DNA of 64,000 nt from Gallionellaceae bacterium (GCA_030823955.1 JAVBYO010000015.1:1-64000), one strand, 5' to 3'. Positions 9,507-18,797 are shown, numbered from the stretch's first letter. The notes: generated by a model from the sequence alone, not told the origin. Translations and numbers: made by a program.

Positions 9507-9716
9507 ATGAACGCAGAACGCATCGTCCGTATCGTTGCAGGAGGTTTTATCCTGTTGTCGTTGTCGCTGGGAGTGGAAGCCAGCCCGTTGTTCGTCAGCT
9601 CGTATTTCCTGTTGTTCACCGCATTCGTCGGCTTGAACCTGTTTCAGAGCGGTTTCACGCGTATCTGTCCGTTGAATAACATCCTCGCCAAGTTTGGCGT
9701 CAAAGGCAGTTGCTAA
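9507..9716 (+). CDS. DUF2892 (YgaP-like transmembrane) protein
   Basis: A 69-residue inner-membrane protein with two hydrophobic helices and the family pattern NxERIVRI...GLNxFQSxFTxxCP. DUF2892 also forms the membrane part of the rhodanese YgaP, and stand-alone copies often accompany sulfide or sulfur genes. AAGGAG lies ahead of the ATG. Two Cys (one in CPLN and one at the C-terminus) could take part in sulfur chemistry, but that is inference. The stop overlaps the next gene by 7 bases. Confidence 0.85.
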   Translation: MNAERIVRIVAGGFILLSLSLGVEASPLFVSSYFLLFTAFVGLNLFQSGFTRICPLNNILAKFGVKGSC

Positions 9717-11500
9717 ACAGACTTTCTTTCCGTTCGCTCACGCCCGCCCACATCAGTCTGACATTCGTCGGATTGATGTGGGTTTTGCCTTTTCTGTATT
9801 ACAACCACGCGTATCCCATCACTACTTTCTATCAGGAGTGGGGGGCGGCATTGCTGGGCTTGTGCGCGATGCCGTTGCTGCTGGGCAGGCGATATTGGCA
9901 GCAGCCGGAGATTCCCCGCGTCATCCTGCTGCCGCTAGGTCTGTTGCTGTTGCTGTTGCTGCAATATCTGCTCGGCAAGATCCCGAGTCTCGAACAGGTG
10001 CTGCTATTCTCCATGTATTTCCTGTGGATGGCTTTGCTCGTCATGCTGGGACAGCGCTTGCGCAGTGAGTTGGGTCTGCCTTTGCTGGCAGCCGTCTTGG
10101 CCGGTTTTCTGGTGTTGGGGGCGGAGTTGAGCGCGCTGGCCGGATTCGTTCAGCATTATCGCTGGCATTCTTTCCTGAGTGCGGTGGTGACGGTGAAGAA
10201 TGCTGCGGCGGTGTACGGCAATATCGCCCAGCCGAATCATTATGCCAATTACATCGTACTGGGGCTGGTCTCTCTCGGTTTACTGCATGTGCGTTATTCA
10301 TTGCGGATATGGCAGATGTCGCTGTTGGCTGCACCGCTGCTGTTCGTGCTGGTGTTGAGCGGTTCGCGCAGTGCATGGCTGTATCTACTGTTTTTGATTG
10401 GCATATCCTATCTGTGGCAGCGTCGCGACAAAGCCATCCTGCCGTTCTTGCGTTATGCAGTATTGCTGCTTGCGAGTTTTATTCTGATGCACTTTATAGT
10501 GCAGATGCCTATGTTGATGCCCCAATCTGGCCTAATTACATCGGCGGGGAGGATGTATGGCGATGTCAGCAGTGGCGGTGGCAGTATTCGTCTCTATCTA
10601 TGGAAAGAATCATGGCTGATCTTTATGCACTTCCCAATTCTTGGGGCAGGCTTCGGTCAATTTGCTTGGCAGCACTTTCAGCTTGCCCCTGAGATTCAAG
10701 ATATTAATATTTCAGGTTTGTATAACAACGCGCACAATCTGGTGATGCAGTTGGCAGCCGAGACCGGCTTGGCGGGATTGTCCATCCTGTTCGGTTCGCT
10801 GATATTGTGGGCGCGGCGCGCATGGTGTGAGCATCACACGGTCGAACACTGGTGGGGCTACGCGCTGCTGGCGGTGCTGGCGATACACAGCCTGTTGGAG
10901 TATCCGCTGTGGTACGGCTACTTCATCGGCATCGCGGCTTTTTTGCTGGGGATGCTGGACAGCGGGGTGTACCGTCCAGCGATGCGTAACATGGCACGCC
11001 TGACGGTGGTTGTGGTGCTGTTATGCGGGGTATTGTCGCTGGTACAGCTGTTTCAGGGCTACAAGAAATTGGAAGCCGCACTGGCCTTGCGTCCGGTGAG
11101 CGGCAGTGCGGCGACTTACAACGTGCGTTTGCGTGAGCACTTGCTGGATGCTTCCGAGTTCGTCCTGTTGCGGCCTTATGCCGAGCTGTTCATGACCGGG
11201 CTGATCGAACTGAATCAGGATCGTCTCGCGGAAAAACTCGAGCTCAACGAGCGTGCGATGCGTTTTGTGCCCACCGCTTCCGTGGTTTATCGTCAGGCCT
11301 GGCTGCTGGCGCTGTCCGACCGCCTCGCGGAGGCCGAGCTCCAGTTGCAGCAGGCCCTGTGGTCCTATCCGGGAGAGTTCCGCAACGCGTATGCCAAGCT
11401 GGGGCAAATGGCATCGAAAGACCCTGCGCACTTTTCCGCTCTGTTAGAATTCGCTACCCAAAAAAACGAGGAGTATCAACGTGCAGTTTCTGGAAAATAA
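9710..11500 (+). CDS. PglL/PilO-type O-oligosaccharyltransferase (Wzy_C family)
   Basis: Polytopic inner-membrane protein (596 aa, about a dozen helices) expected to transfer lipid-linked glycan to protein in the periplasm, or to act as an O-antigen ligase. Three things suggest the protein-glycosylating branch: the N-terminal PglL_A-like region (LPFLYYNHAYPITTFYQEW), the QPNHYANY and HNLVMQLAAETG loop motifs, and a C-terminal TPR-like soluble part (about 450-590). The start is TTG, inside the DUF2892 stop region. Its 3' end overlaps the rhodanese gene start. No pilin substrate is in the window, so the acceptor is unknown. Confidence 0.8.
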   Translation: MLNRLSFRSLTPAHISLTFVGLMWVLPFLYYNHAYPITTFYQEWGAALLGLCAMPLLLGRRYWQQPEIPRVILLPLGLLLLLLLQYLLGKIPSLEQVLLFSMYFLWMALLVMLGQRLRSELGLPLLAAVLAGFLVLGAELSALAGFVQHYRWHSFLSAVVTVKNAAAVYGNIAQPNHYANYIVLGLVSLGLLHVRYSLRIWQMSLLAAPLLFVLVLSGSRSAWLYLLFLIGISYLWQRRDKAILPFLRYAVLLLASFILMHFIVQMPMLMPQSGLITSAGRMYGDVSSGGGSIRLYLWKESWLIFMHFPILGAGFGQFAWQHFQLAPEIQDINISGLYNNAHNLVMQLAAETGLAGLSILFGSLILWARRAWCEHHTVEHWWGYALLAVLAIHSLLEYPLWYGYFIGIAAFLLGMLDSGVYRPAMRNMARLTVVVVLLCGVLSLVQLFQGYKKLEAALALRPVSGSAATYNVRLREHLLDASEFVLLRPYAELFMTGLIELNQDRLAEKLELNERAMRFVPTASVVYRQAWLLALSDRLAEAELQLQQALWSYPGEFRNAYAKLGQMASKDPAHFSALLEFATQKNEEYQRAVSGK

Positions 11501-11891
11501 TTTCATGATGTTATTGGTGTTGATCAGCAGCGGACTGATGCTGCTATGGTCGTTCTTCGGCAACCGTCTGCGCGGTATCAAAGAAGTGGATACCGTGGGA
11601 GCCTTGCAGCTCATCAACCACAAAGAAGCCGTCATCCTGGATGTGCGGGAACAGAAGGAATATGACAGCGGGCATATTTTGAATGCCAAGCTGATCCCGC
11701 TGGGAAAACTGAACGAACGCATGAACGAACTGGAAAAGTTCCGTGATCGCTCCATCATCGTGATGTGCCGCGGCGGGCAACGCTCCGCCACCGCCACCGC
11801 CTTGCTCGGTAAGCAGGGATATACGCAGGCCTATAATTTGTCGGGTGGCGTGATCGCATGGCAAAAAGCCAACCTGCCACTGGAAAAGTGA
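11481..11891 (+). CDS. membrane-anchored rhodanese (YibN-like)
   Basis: The N-terminal transmembrane helix (about 5-25) is followed by a rhodanese domain with active-site loop CRGGQRS, whose Cys would carry persulfide. Length 136 aa fits YibN. GTG start with an ACGAGGAG ribosome site inside the end of the preceding gene. The order yibN-grxC-secB-gpsA is conserved in many gamma- and betaproteobacteria, and all four genes are present here. Confidence 0.88.
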   Translation: MQFLENNFMMLLVLISSGLMLLWSFFGNRLRGIKEVDTVGALQLINHKEAVILDVREQKEYDSGHILNAKLIPLGKLNERMNELEKFRDRSIIVMCRGGQRSATATALLGKQGYTQAYNLSGGVIAWQKANLPLEK

Positions 11892-11892
11892 T

Positions 11893-12150
11893 ATGCCCAA
11901 AATCGTGATGTATTGCACCGAAGTCTGCCCGTATTGCGTGAATGCCGAGCGCCTGCTGAACAGCAAGGGTATCACGGATATCGAGAAGATCCGTATCGAT
12001 CTGCACCCGGAACTGCGCGAGCCGATGATCGCGAAGACCGGACGGCGTACCGTGCCCCAGATATATATCGGGGATTTCCATGTCGGCGGCTACGACGATC
12101 TGGCGGCACTTGATCGGCGCGGGGAACTGACTCCCCTGCTCGCGCAATGA
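11893..12150 (+). CDS. grxC: glutaredoxin 3
   Basis: Class I dithiol glutaredoxin of 85 residues. The active site CPYC lies near residues 11-14, and the TVPQIYIG cis-proline segment and GGYDDLAAL glutathione-binding segment are present. It reduces disulfides with glutathione in the cytoplasm. Starts 1 base after the rhodanese stop, in the usual grxC-secB context. Confidence 0.95.
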   Translation: MPKIVMYCTEVCPYCVNAERLLNSKGITDIEKIRIDLHPELREPMIAKTGRRTVPQIYIGDFHVGGYDDLAALDRRGELTPLLAQ

Positions 12151-12188
12151 ACGTTTTGAATCAATATTTGACAGAATAAGGACGAGCC

Positions 12189-12665
12189 ATGAGCACAGAC
12201 AACGCGACACCCGAACAGACGCAGCAGGCTATATTCAATATCGAGAAGCTTTACGTCAAAGACCTGTCGCTGGAGATCCCGCATGCACCGGGCATCTTTC
12301 TGGAGCGCGAGAATCCGCAGATCGATTTGCAACTGAACACCGCCGCGATGCCGGTCGAAGACGGCATCTATGAGGTGACGGTCATGGTTACGGTCACGGC
12401 GAAGCTGGCCGCGCAGGACAACAAGGTGATGTTCCTGGTCGAGGCCAAACAGGCCGGGATATTCCAGGTGCGCAACATCCCCGAGGCGGAGATGGAGCAG
12501 GTGTTGGCGGTCATGTGCCCGAACATCCTCTACCCGTATTTGCGCGAAGTGGTCTCCGATGTGGTGACCCGTGCCGGATTCGCACCGGTGATGCTCAGCC
12601 CGATCAATTTCGAGGTGTTGTACCAGCAGAAGAAGCAACAGCAGGCTCCGGGCGTGACCCATTAA
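12189..12665 (+). CDS. secB: protein-export chaperone SecB
   Basis: Tetrameric cytoplasmic chaperone that keeps preproteins unfolded and hands them to SecA. The 158 residues include the family segments FNIEKLYVKDLSLEIPHAP and EARQAGIF-like VEAKQAGIF, and the PNILYPYLREVVSDVV region. The glutaredoxin gene lies 38 bases upstream. An AAGGACGAGCC ribosome site precedes the ATG. Confidence 0.96.
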   Translation: MSTDNATPEQTQQAIFNIEKLYVKDLSLEIPHAPGIFLERENPQIDLQLNTAAMPVEDGIYEVTVMVTVTAKLAAQDNKVMFLVEAKQAGIFQVRNIPEAEMEQVLAVMCPNILYPYLREVVSDVVTRAGFAPVMLSPINFEVLYQQKKQQQAPGVTH

Positions 12666-12685
12666 GGTCCTGACGGACGATCTTC

Positions 12686-13153
12686 ATGAGCTTTCTCGCC
12701 GCTGCGCGTAGGCTGTTTCCCATGGCCATGTTGTTCGGGGCGCTGTCTGCCGTGGCGCTTTCCGCCTCCGCCATCGACTACGTCTCCGTGGCGGTTCCCG
12801 CCGTACTCTACGACGCACCTTCGCTGAAAGCGAAGAAGTTGTCCGTCGCCGCGCGTTATCTGCCGCTGGAGCAGGTGGTGAGTCTGGATAACTGGGTCAA
12901 AGTGCGCGACAGTTCCGCCCAGCTGTATTGGATAGAGAAGCGCGCGCTCAGCAGCAAACGTTTCGTCATGGTGAATGTCGCGGTCGCACCGGTATATCAA
13001 CGTCCGGATGTGGTTGCGGGTGTCATCTTTTATGCGCCGCAGCAATTGGCTTTGGAATGGCTGGCCGATGCGGGTGACGGATGGCTGCAAGTGCGACACC
13101 TCGATGGTGCCGAGGGATATATAAGACAGATTGACGTATGGGGGAGCAGATGA
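12686..13153 (+). CDS. SH3-domain periplasmic protein
   Basis: Exported 155-residue protein with an N-terminal signal peptide (about 1-28, ending ALSASA). Two SH3_3/SH3b-like repeats follow, each starting with a VxxAxVYDAPS-like strand and closing with an xWxKV segment. Such proteins often lie between secB and gpsA in betaproteobacteria. Role unknown; bacterial SH3 domains commonly bind cell-wall peptides. Its stop overlaps the gpsA start by 4 bases. Confidence 0.75.
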   Translation: MSFLAAARRLFPMAMLFGALSAVALSASAIDYVSVAVPAVLYDAPSLKAKKLSVAARYLPLEQVVSLDNWVKVRDSSAQLYWIEKRALSSKRFVMVNVAVAPVYQRPDVVAGVIFYAPQQLALEWLADAGDGWLQVRHLDGAEGYIRQIDVWGSR

Positions 13154-14145
13154 GGATATCGGTATTGGGGGCGGGCGCATGGGGAACCGCGCTGGCGATC
13201 AGTCTGGCACCGCGCCATCAGGTCACCCTGTGGGCGCGTGATGCGCAGCAGACCGATGCGATGCAGCAGGCCCGCAGCAACCAGCGTTATTTGCCCGACC
13301 TGTCGTTCCCGGCAGCGCTGCATCTGACTGCCGATTTTGATCGCGCGTTGCATGATGCCGAGTTGCTGATCGTCGCAGTGCCCGTCTCGTCTTTGCGCGG
13401 TATGTTGCAGCGCATCGCCGTCTCACCGACGGTGCGGCCGGTCATCTGGTTATGCAAGGGATTCGAAGCGCAGACCTCGCAATTGCCGCACCAGATCGTG
13501 GCCGAAACGCTGCCTGCGGCATTTCCGCGCGCCGTGTTGTCCGGCCCCAGTTTTGCACAAGAGGTGGCAAGAGGACTGCCCACCGCCCTGACACTTGCCT
13601 CAGAAGATATCGGTTTCGCGCAACGGATGGCGCAGGCTTTGCACCATAGCCGCTTGCGTATCTATTCCAGCGCCGATGTGGTGGGGGTCGAAGTCGGTGG
13701 TGCGGTCAAGAACGTGCTGGCCATCGCGGCGGGTATCAGCGACGGTTTGCAGCTGGGCTTTAATGCCCGTGCTGCCCTGTTGACACGCGGATTGGCAGAG
13801 ATGACACGTCTGGGCCTGCGTCTGGGCGGCAAGGCCGAGACATTGGGCGGGCTGTCCGGGGCGGGTGATCTGATCCTGACCTGCACGGGTGATCTGTCGC
13901 GCAACCGTCAGGTGGGGATGTTGCTGGCGCAGCAGCGCGCCTTGCCCAACATCCTGAGTGAACTGGGACACGTTGCAGAGGGCGTCTATACGGCACGCGA
14001 GGTGCATCAGATCGCGCAACGGCTGGGAGTGGAGATGCCGATCTGCGAGGCGGCCTATCGTGTTTTGTACGAACAACTGGCTGCGGACAAAGCGACGGAG
14101 AATCTGCTCAGTCGGCAACCGAGTGACGAGTTCGCCACGGACTGA
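13150..14145 (+). CDS. gpsA: glycerol-3-phosphate dehydrogenase [NAD(P)+]
   Basis: Makes sn-glycerol 3-phosphate from dihydroxyacetone phosphate for phospholipid synthesis. The 331 residues show the dinucleotide motif GAGAWGTALA at 7-16, the SGPSFAQEV segment, the catalytic Lys of GGAVKNVLAIAAG and the substrate loop CTGDLSRNRQ. The start at 13150 is chosen because GGGGAG precedes it and it gives the ATGA overlap with the upstream gene. A start 12 bases upstream is also open. Confidence 0.96.
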   Translation: MRISVLGAGAWGTALAISLAPRHQVTLWARDAQQTDAMQQARSNQRYLPDLSFPAALHLTADFDRALHDAELLIVAVPVSSLRGMLQRIAVSPTVRPVIWLCKGFEAQTSQLPHQIVAETLPAAFPRAVLSGPSFAQEVARGLPTALTLASEDIGFAQRMAQALHHSRLRIYSSADVVGVEVGGAVKNVLAIAAGISDGLQLGFNARAALLTRGLAEMTRLGLRLGGKAETLGGLSGAGDLILTCTGDLSRNRQVGMLLAQQRALPNILSELGHVAEGVYTAREVHQIAQRLGVEMPICEAAYRVLYEQLAADKATENLLSRQPSDEFATD

Positions 14146-14168
14146 GTAGCATCAGAGGCTGTCGCGGA

Positions 14169-14633
14169 TCAGATCGCGTCGGTGAATCCGCATTGCCGCC
14201 ATGCTTCGTAGACCGTGATCGCCACGGTGTTGGACAGGTTCAGGCTGCGGTTGTTCGGCAACATGGGGAGGCGCAGGCGTTGTTCGGGTGGCAGGCCGTT
14301 CAGGATTTCCGCCGGTAAACCGCGGCTCTCCGGGCCGAATAACAACGCATCCCCGGCGCGGAAAGCCGCCTCATGATAGTGATGCGCAGCTTTGGTGGTG
14401 AATGCGAACAGGCGTGTATCGGGCAGGGTAAGCAGACACTCCGCAAGACTGTCATGTACCAGCAGGTTGGCGTATTCATGGTAATCCAGCCCGGCCCGGC
14501 GCAGATGTTTGTCGTCGAGTTCAAAACCGAGCGGGCGGATCAGATGCAGACGCGAGCCGCTATTGGCGCAGAGGCGGATGATATTGCCGGTATTGGGCGG
14601 GATCTCCGGTTGGAACAGAATGACGTTGAACAT
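14169..14633 (-). CDS. trmL: tRNA (cytidine(34)-2'-O)-methyltransferase
   Basis: SPOUT-class methyltransferase that 2'-O-methylates the wobble base of tRNA-Leu. The 154 residues carry the three SPOUT motifs: [12 protein letters not shown] near the N-terminus, [11 protein letters not shown], and [16 protein letters not shown] near the C-terminus, the last two forming the knotted SAM site. Convergent with gpsA, 23 bases apart. Confidence 0.95.
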   Translation of the reverse strand: MFNVILFQPEIPPNTGNIIRLCANSGSRLHLIRPLGFELDDKHLRRAGLDYHEYANLLVHDSLAECLLTLPDTRLFAFTTKAAHHYHEAAFRAGDALLFGPESRGLPAEILNGLPPEQRLRLPMLPNNRSLNLSNTVAITVYEAWRQCGFTDAI

Positions 14634-14704
14634 CGCGGCATTCTACCGCCGGAGCGGGCGGCGGCATACATGCAATGCATATTTGGCAGCGCGCAAATTG
14701 ATGG

Positions 14705-15694
14705 ATGGGAATGATGGTATCGAGATATCTGTTGGTGTTGCTGGTCTGCGTGTCGGTGTTTCCGGCTCGCGCCGCAGAAGAGAAACCGGCGCAGAATCAG
14801 TCCGGCGACACGCAGGCGCAACATGCCGCCCCCCTTCCTTTCGCCGAAGAGAAAAGCAAGATCGAGGTGATGTGGGAGTTCGATCCCTACTACAGCGATG
14901 TGGGAATCAATTTTCCGCTGACCGACAAACCCGTCCCCACGATCAAATCGACCAGCGAGTCGGTCATCTACGGCGAACTCATTCAGGGTTCGCTCATCCC
15001 GCGTTATCTGTTGATCGAGGTGAGTGTCAATCCCATGCCCTTGCTCGGCACCTATCTGAAATCCAGTCAGCCGGACTTCTACGATAAAGGGCAGATCGGT
15101 CAGAGCGGTACCAATTTCATCGAATCGGCCACCGCCGGTTTTCAGGAGCCTTGGGCGGTCTCGGCTTTCTTCGGCAACATCGCCAAGATCGTGCGTCCGG
15201 GAGAGGCCAGAGTGGGGAGTAACGTCGGTTATACCGGTTATCTCGTCAGCGCTGGCAGCAAACACATCAAGAACAACGATCTGATCGACGACCGCTGGCT
15301 GGAGCTGGAGTGGAAGATCAAAGGCAAAGTCGATTATCCGGACGAAAAGCTGGGGTGGAGTTTTCGTGTCGGCGGAAAATGGCACGAGAACAAAAACATC
15401 ACCGATGTGGTCTATCTCAGCGTGTTTCGCAGCAATCTCAACGCGCATTTTCCGTTCCTGAGCTGGATCAACAACTCCACCGTCGATTTCAAACTGCACT
15501 TTTCGGAAGCGACCGGGCATCTGGTGCGGCAGGAATATGTCTTCGGCAAGAAATATCCCAAGATCGGTTGGACCTATACGCCGACGCTGGATGTGGGTGT
15601 CGTCTGGTCGAGTGCGGAAGAGTATGTGGGCGCGTTACGCACAACGGGGGCGGATACCTATACGCTGGTGTTTCGCCCGTCGGTGCAGTTCTGA
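14705..15694 (+). CDS. putative outer-membrane protein, unknown function
   Basis: Family not recognised. The 329 residues begin with a signal peptide (cleavage after ...FPARA, about residue 23), then a charged linker. The rest alternates aromatic and polar residues and ends in Phe, as in outer-membrane beta-barrels. The C-terminal strand reads TYTLVFRPSVQF. ATG codons at 14705, 14711 and 14714 are all possible starts; none has a strong ribosome site. It stands alone between trmL (divergent) and sodB. Confidence 0.6.
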   Translation: MGMMVSRYLLVLLVCVSVFPARAAEEKPAQNQSGDTQAQHAAPLPFAEEKSKIEVMWEFDPYYSDVGINFPLTDKPVPTIKSTSESVIYGELIQGSLIPRYLLIEVSVNPMPLLGTYLKSSQPDFYDKGQIGQSGTNFIESATAGFQEPWAVSAFFGNIAKIVRPGEARVGSNVGYTGYLVSAGSKHIKNNDLIDDRWLELEWKIKGKVDYPDEKLGWSFRVGGKWHENKNITDVVYLSVFRSNLNAHFPFLSWINNSTVDFKLHFSEATGHLVRQEYVFGKKYPKIGWTYTPTLDVGVVWSSAEEYVGALRTTGADTYTLVFRPSVQF

Positions 15695-15797
15695 GCAAAA
15701 CCTGAATATCGGCAATTGTTGAGCTAAATGCTGTGGTATATTAAAGCCCAATGGCTGCGCCATTCTGCTGACCATCTTGAACATCAAAGGAGACGAT

Positions 15798-16379
15798 ATG
15801 GAACATACCCTGCCAGCTTTACCCTACGCCCTGGATGCACTGCAACCGCACATGTCCAAAGAGACGTTTGAATACCACTACGCCAAGCACCATCAGACTT
15901 ATGTGACCAACCTCAACAATCTGATCAAAGGCGGCGAGTTCGAGAACGCCGCGCTGGAAGACATCATCAAAAAATCATCCGGCGGTATCTATAACAACGC
16001 TGCCCAAGTGTGGAACCACACCTTCTTCTGGAACTGCATGAAGCCGAATGGCGGCGGTGCGCCGAGTGGTGCTCTGGCTGACGCCATCAACAAAAAATGG
16101 GGTTCCGTAGACGAGTTCAAAAAAGCCTTCCAAGCTTCCGCAGTGGGCAATTTCGGCTCCGGCTGGACTTGGTTGGTGAAGAAGGCCGACGGCTCTCTCG
16201 ACATCGTCAACATGGGCGCAGCCGGTACACCGCTGACCACCGGCGACAAAGCGCTGCTGTGTGTCGACGTGTGGGAGCATGCCTATTACATCGACTACCG
16301 CAACCTGCGCGCCAAGTTCGTCGAGACCTTCCTCGGCAATCTGGTGAACTGGGATTTCGTGGCGAAGAACTTCGCCTGA
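15798..16379 (+). CDS. sodB: superoxide dismutase [Fe]
   Basis: Cytoplasmic enzyme that dismutates superoxide. Metal ligands are visible: His in [13 protein letters not shown], His in VWNHTFFW, and Asp/His in [10 protein letters not shown]. The [10 protein letters not shown] segment and short length (193 aa) favour the iron form. The start at 15798 is chosen because AAAGGAG lies 6 bases before it; an in-frame TTG at 15777 has no such site. A terminator follows at 16403. Confidence 0.95.
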   Translation: MEHTLPALPYALDALQPHMSKETFEYHYAKHHQTYVTNLNNLIKGGEFENAALEDIIKKSSGGIYNNAAQVWNHTFFWNCMKPNGGGAPSGALADAINKKWGSVDEFKKAFQASAVGNFGSGWTWLVKKADGSLDIVNMGAAGTPLTTGDKALLCVDVWEHAYYIDYRNLRAKFVETFLGNLVNWDFVAKNFA

Positions 16380-16402
16380 TCTGCCCGCTTACGCAAGTCA
16401 TC

Positions 16403-16427
16403 AGCCCGGCCTCGTGCCGGGCTTTTT
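16403..16427 (+). terminator. Rho-independent terminator after sodB
   Basis: 8-bp GC-rich stem (AGCCCGGC at 16403-16410, complement at 16416-16423), 5-base loop, then a T run to 16427. It lies just after the sodB stop and just inside the end of the convergent gene. Confidence 0.85.
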
Positions 16428-16924
16428 CATGGGCGACGGAGCAACGACCTGATCTGCGCGAGTGTCGAGGTTATACGCAGCTTGATACGCTGGTAGGCCG
16501 GCCAATGCGCCAGATAATCGTGGATGAGGTCACGGTAAAACATCACTCGTGTGTAAAGCCGGGCGAACCACGGAAGTTGCAAGAGTGCCGGGCGGGTAAG
16601 GTTGAAGATACGCGAGAACAAGGCCATGCCCGCGAGTTTGGCCAGAATGAGGATGCCGCCGCCGAGCAGCCAATGCCCCGTCGCAATGGCGTGCAGGCCG
16701 AGCAGTTTGGCCGGAACGAGCGTCAGGCTGGGCAGCAGGAATGCGAACAGCGCCCAGCGCGGTGACAGGGAAGAGATATGCAACTCGATGCGGTGGACGA
16801 TACGCACCGCACCGAGGCGGGCCATGAGTGCCGCGCTCCAATCCCAGATCGCTTCTTCGATGAGGAAGATGAGGGCGGCGAGCCAGGCGAACGGGACCAA
16901 CAGTAGATGTTTGAGTTTTTGCAT
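16427..16924 (-). CDS. membrane protein of unknown function
   Basis: No named family. From the chosen start the protein has 165 residues with a Lys-rich N-terminus, a hydrophobic helix at about 7-25, a second long hydrophobic stretch in the middle (LFAFLLPSLTLVPAKLLGL) and a third (LLGGGILILAKLAGMALF), and a basic C-terminus. The start at 16924 is preferred because the longer form from 16996 would extend into the promoter region of the divergent exonuclease gene. Similar small membrane proteins with an IEEAIWDW-like motif occur in betaproteobacteria. Confidence 0.6.
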   Translation of the reverse strand: MQKLKHLLLVPFAWLAALIFLIEEAIWDWSAALMARLGAVRIVHRIELHISSLSPRWALFAFLLPSLTLVPAKLLGLHAIATGHWLLGGGILILAKLAGMALFSRIFNLTRPALLQLPWFARLYTRVMFYRDLIHDYLAHWPAYQRIKLRITSTLAQIRSLLRRP

Positions 16925-17004
16925 CGTCGTGCGGAGCGTATTTTGAGCGGGGATTTTAACAAGGCTTTGATAGAATTGCGTCCCCAGTTTCCGCACCGGC
17001 CATT

Positions 17005-17784
17005 ATGACCCCGACCCTAGTATTCGATATCGAAACCATTCCCGACATCGCCGGATTGCGCACCCTGCATGAACTCGATGATGCAGTGAGCGACCGCGAT
17101 GTGGCGGAGATGGCTTTCCAGATGCGCCGCCAGAAGACCGGCAGTGATTTCATCCAGCATCATCTGCAACGCGTCGCGGCGATCTCGTGTGTGCTGCGTG
17201 AGGGCGATAACTTCAAGGTGTGGTCGCTGGGCGAGCCGGGCGAAGATGAAGGCAGCATCATCAAGCGCTTCTTCGACGGTATCGAAAAATATACGCCGCA
17301 AATTGTGAGCTGGAACGGCAGCGGTTTCGATCTGCCGGTGTTGCACTACCGCGGCCTGATCCACGGTGTTCAAGCGCCGCGTTATTGGGATCAGGGCGAA
17401 GACGACAAAGACTTCAAGTGGAACAACTACATCAGCCGTTACCATTCGCGCCATCTCGACCTGATGGACTTGCTGGCGATGTATACCGGGCGCGCCAATG
17501 CACCGCTGGATGACTTGGCCAAACTGATCGGTTTTCCCGGCAAGCTGGGTATGGATGGCAGCAAAGTATGGGAGGCCTACCAGCAGGGCAGACTGGCCGA
17601 GATACGCAACTACTGCGAGACCGATGTGGTCAATACCTGGTTGGTGTTCGCACGCTTCCAGTTGATGCGCGGCCAGTTCTCTCCGGCGCGATATGCGCAG
17701 GAATGCGAACTGGTGCGCGCCACCTTGAGCCAATCCAGCGAGCCGCATTGGGCCGAATACCTCGCCGCGTGGCCCAAGGTCTAG
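17005..17784 (+). CDS. 3'-5' exonuclease, PolB-like DEDD family
   Basis: Predicted DEDDy exonuclease (DNA_pol_B_exo2 family), 259 aa. The motifs appear in order: FDIET near residue 7 (Exo I), SWNGSGFDLPVL (Exo II) and YCETDVVNTW (Exo III). It lacks a polymerase domain, as expected for this stand-alone family. The VanZ-like gene starts 3 bases after its stop, so the two may be co-transcribed. Likely a DNA repair or processing nuclease; substrate unknown. Confidence 0.87.
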   Translation: MTPTLVFDIETIPDIAGLRTLHELDDAVSDRDVAEMAFQMRRQKTGSDFIQHHLQRVAAISCVLREGDNFKVWSLGEPGEDEGSIIKRFFDGIEKYTPQIVSWNGSGFDLPVLHYRGLIHGVQAPRYWDQGEDDKDFKWNNYISRYHSRHLDLMDLLAMYTGRANAPLDDLAKLIGFPGKLGMDGSKVWEAYQQGRLAEIRNYCETDVVNTWLVFARFQLMRGQFSPARYAQECELVRATLSQSSEPHWAEYLAAWPKV

Positions 17785-17787
17785 CCT

Positions 17788-18171
17788 ATGCTGCGCAGTG
17801 TCTGGCTGGCTTCGGGCTGGCTGTGGGTCGTCACGGTGTGTTATCTGTCGCTCATGCCCCATCCGCCGCAGCCTGTTTCTTTTCCGGGGGCGGACAAAAT
17901 TGAGCATGCATTCGCCTATGTGTCGCTCATGTGGTGGTTCTGTCAGCTCTATGCAGCAAGACCGGCGCGTATCCGCTTGGCGCTGGCATTCACGGCGATG
18001 GGAGCGGGTATCGAGGTGCTGCAAGGCATGAGCGGCTACCGTTATTTCGAATACACCGACATGCTGGCAAACACGACGGGAGTGCTGATCGGCTGGGGCT
18101 TGGCGCAAACGGCGCTGGGACGTGTGTTGCCCCTGATCGAACGCAGATCGCTTACGGCGGAGGATAGATGA
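17788..18171 (+). CDS. VanZ family membrane protein
   Basis: Short polytopic protein (127 aa, about four helices) with the VanZ pattern: a first helix, an SLMPHPPQP turn, DKIEHAFAY, then GxxIEVLQGMSGYRYFEYTDMLANTTG. The DKxxHxxAY and EhLQ...D.L.N..G motifs are characteristic. Biochemical role is unknown; VanZ itself gives low-level teicoplanin resistance, but most chromosomal copies are unrelated to drug resistance. Its last 4 bases overlap the next gene (ATGA). Confidence 0.85.
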   Translation: MLRSVWLASGWLWVVTVCYLSLMPHPPQPVSFPGADKIEHAFAYVSLMWWFCQLYAARPARIRLALAFTAMGAGIEVLQGMSGYRYFEYTDMLANTTGVLIGWGLAQTALGRVLPLIERRSLTAEDR

Positions 18172-18797
18172 GATACCTGTTGGTCTTTGTTCTGGTTGTG
18201 ATGTTCATCGCGCTCTACCGCAGATGGCAGCGGGTATCGCGCCAGCGCTTTCTCGAACGCTTCGAGTTGCCAGCGGCGGTGGTGGAACGTGCCCGTGCGA
18301 AGTTGCCCGCGCTGACTACCGAGCAAGAGCGGTTGGTGCAGCAGGGCTTGCAGCAATATTTCCAGATATGCGTGGCGACGCGGGGCAAGTTCGTCTCCAT
18401 GCCTTCGCAGGCTGTCGATGTGTTGTGGCACGAGTTCATTCTGTTCACGCGCAACTATGAGCATTTTTGCAAGCGCGCACTGGGACAATATCTGCACCAC
18501 ACACCCGCCGAGGCGATGCCGACGCGCGACACGGCGACCGGGGGCATACGCCGTGCGTGGCGCTTGGCGTGCAAAATGGAAGGCATCGATCCGAAACAGC
18601 CGCAACGATTGCCGTTGCTGTTCGCATTGGATGCGCAGCTGGGGATCGCGGGCGGTTTCATTTACGCCTTGAATTGCAAAGATGCGGCGACATCTTCCAG
18701 TGGTACTTTTTGCGCTTCGGATATCGGCAGTTGCGGCGGGAGTGGCGGCGATGGCGGAAGCAGTTGCGGCAGTGGTTGTGGTGGCGGAGGAGATTAG
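18168..18797 (+). CDS. glycine-rich domain-containing (GRDP-like) protein with Cys/Gly tail
   Basis: Starts with a membrane helix (about 2-18). A central domain follows with the pattern VDVLWHEFILFTRNYEHFCKRALGQYLHHTP (split here as VDVLWHEFILFTR and YEHFC...YLHHTP), resembling the GRDP-like family. The last 40 residues are Ser/Gly-rich with six cysteines and end in GGGGD. The tail looks disordered and could bind metal, be disulfide-linked or be modified. Function unknown. Translation is coupled to the VanZ gene by the ATGA overlap. Confidence 0.65.
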   Translation: MRYLLVFVLVVMFIALYRRWQRVSRQRFLERFELPAAVVERARAKLPALTTEQERLVQQGLQQYFQICVATRGKFVSMPSQAVDVLWHEFILFTRNYEHFCKRALGQYLHHTPAEAMPTRDTATGGIRRAWRLACKMEGIDPKQPQRLPLLFALDAQLGIAGGFIYALNCKDAATSSSGTFCASDIGSCGGSGGDGGSSCGSGCGGGGD

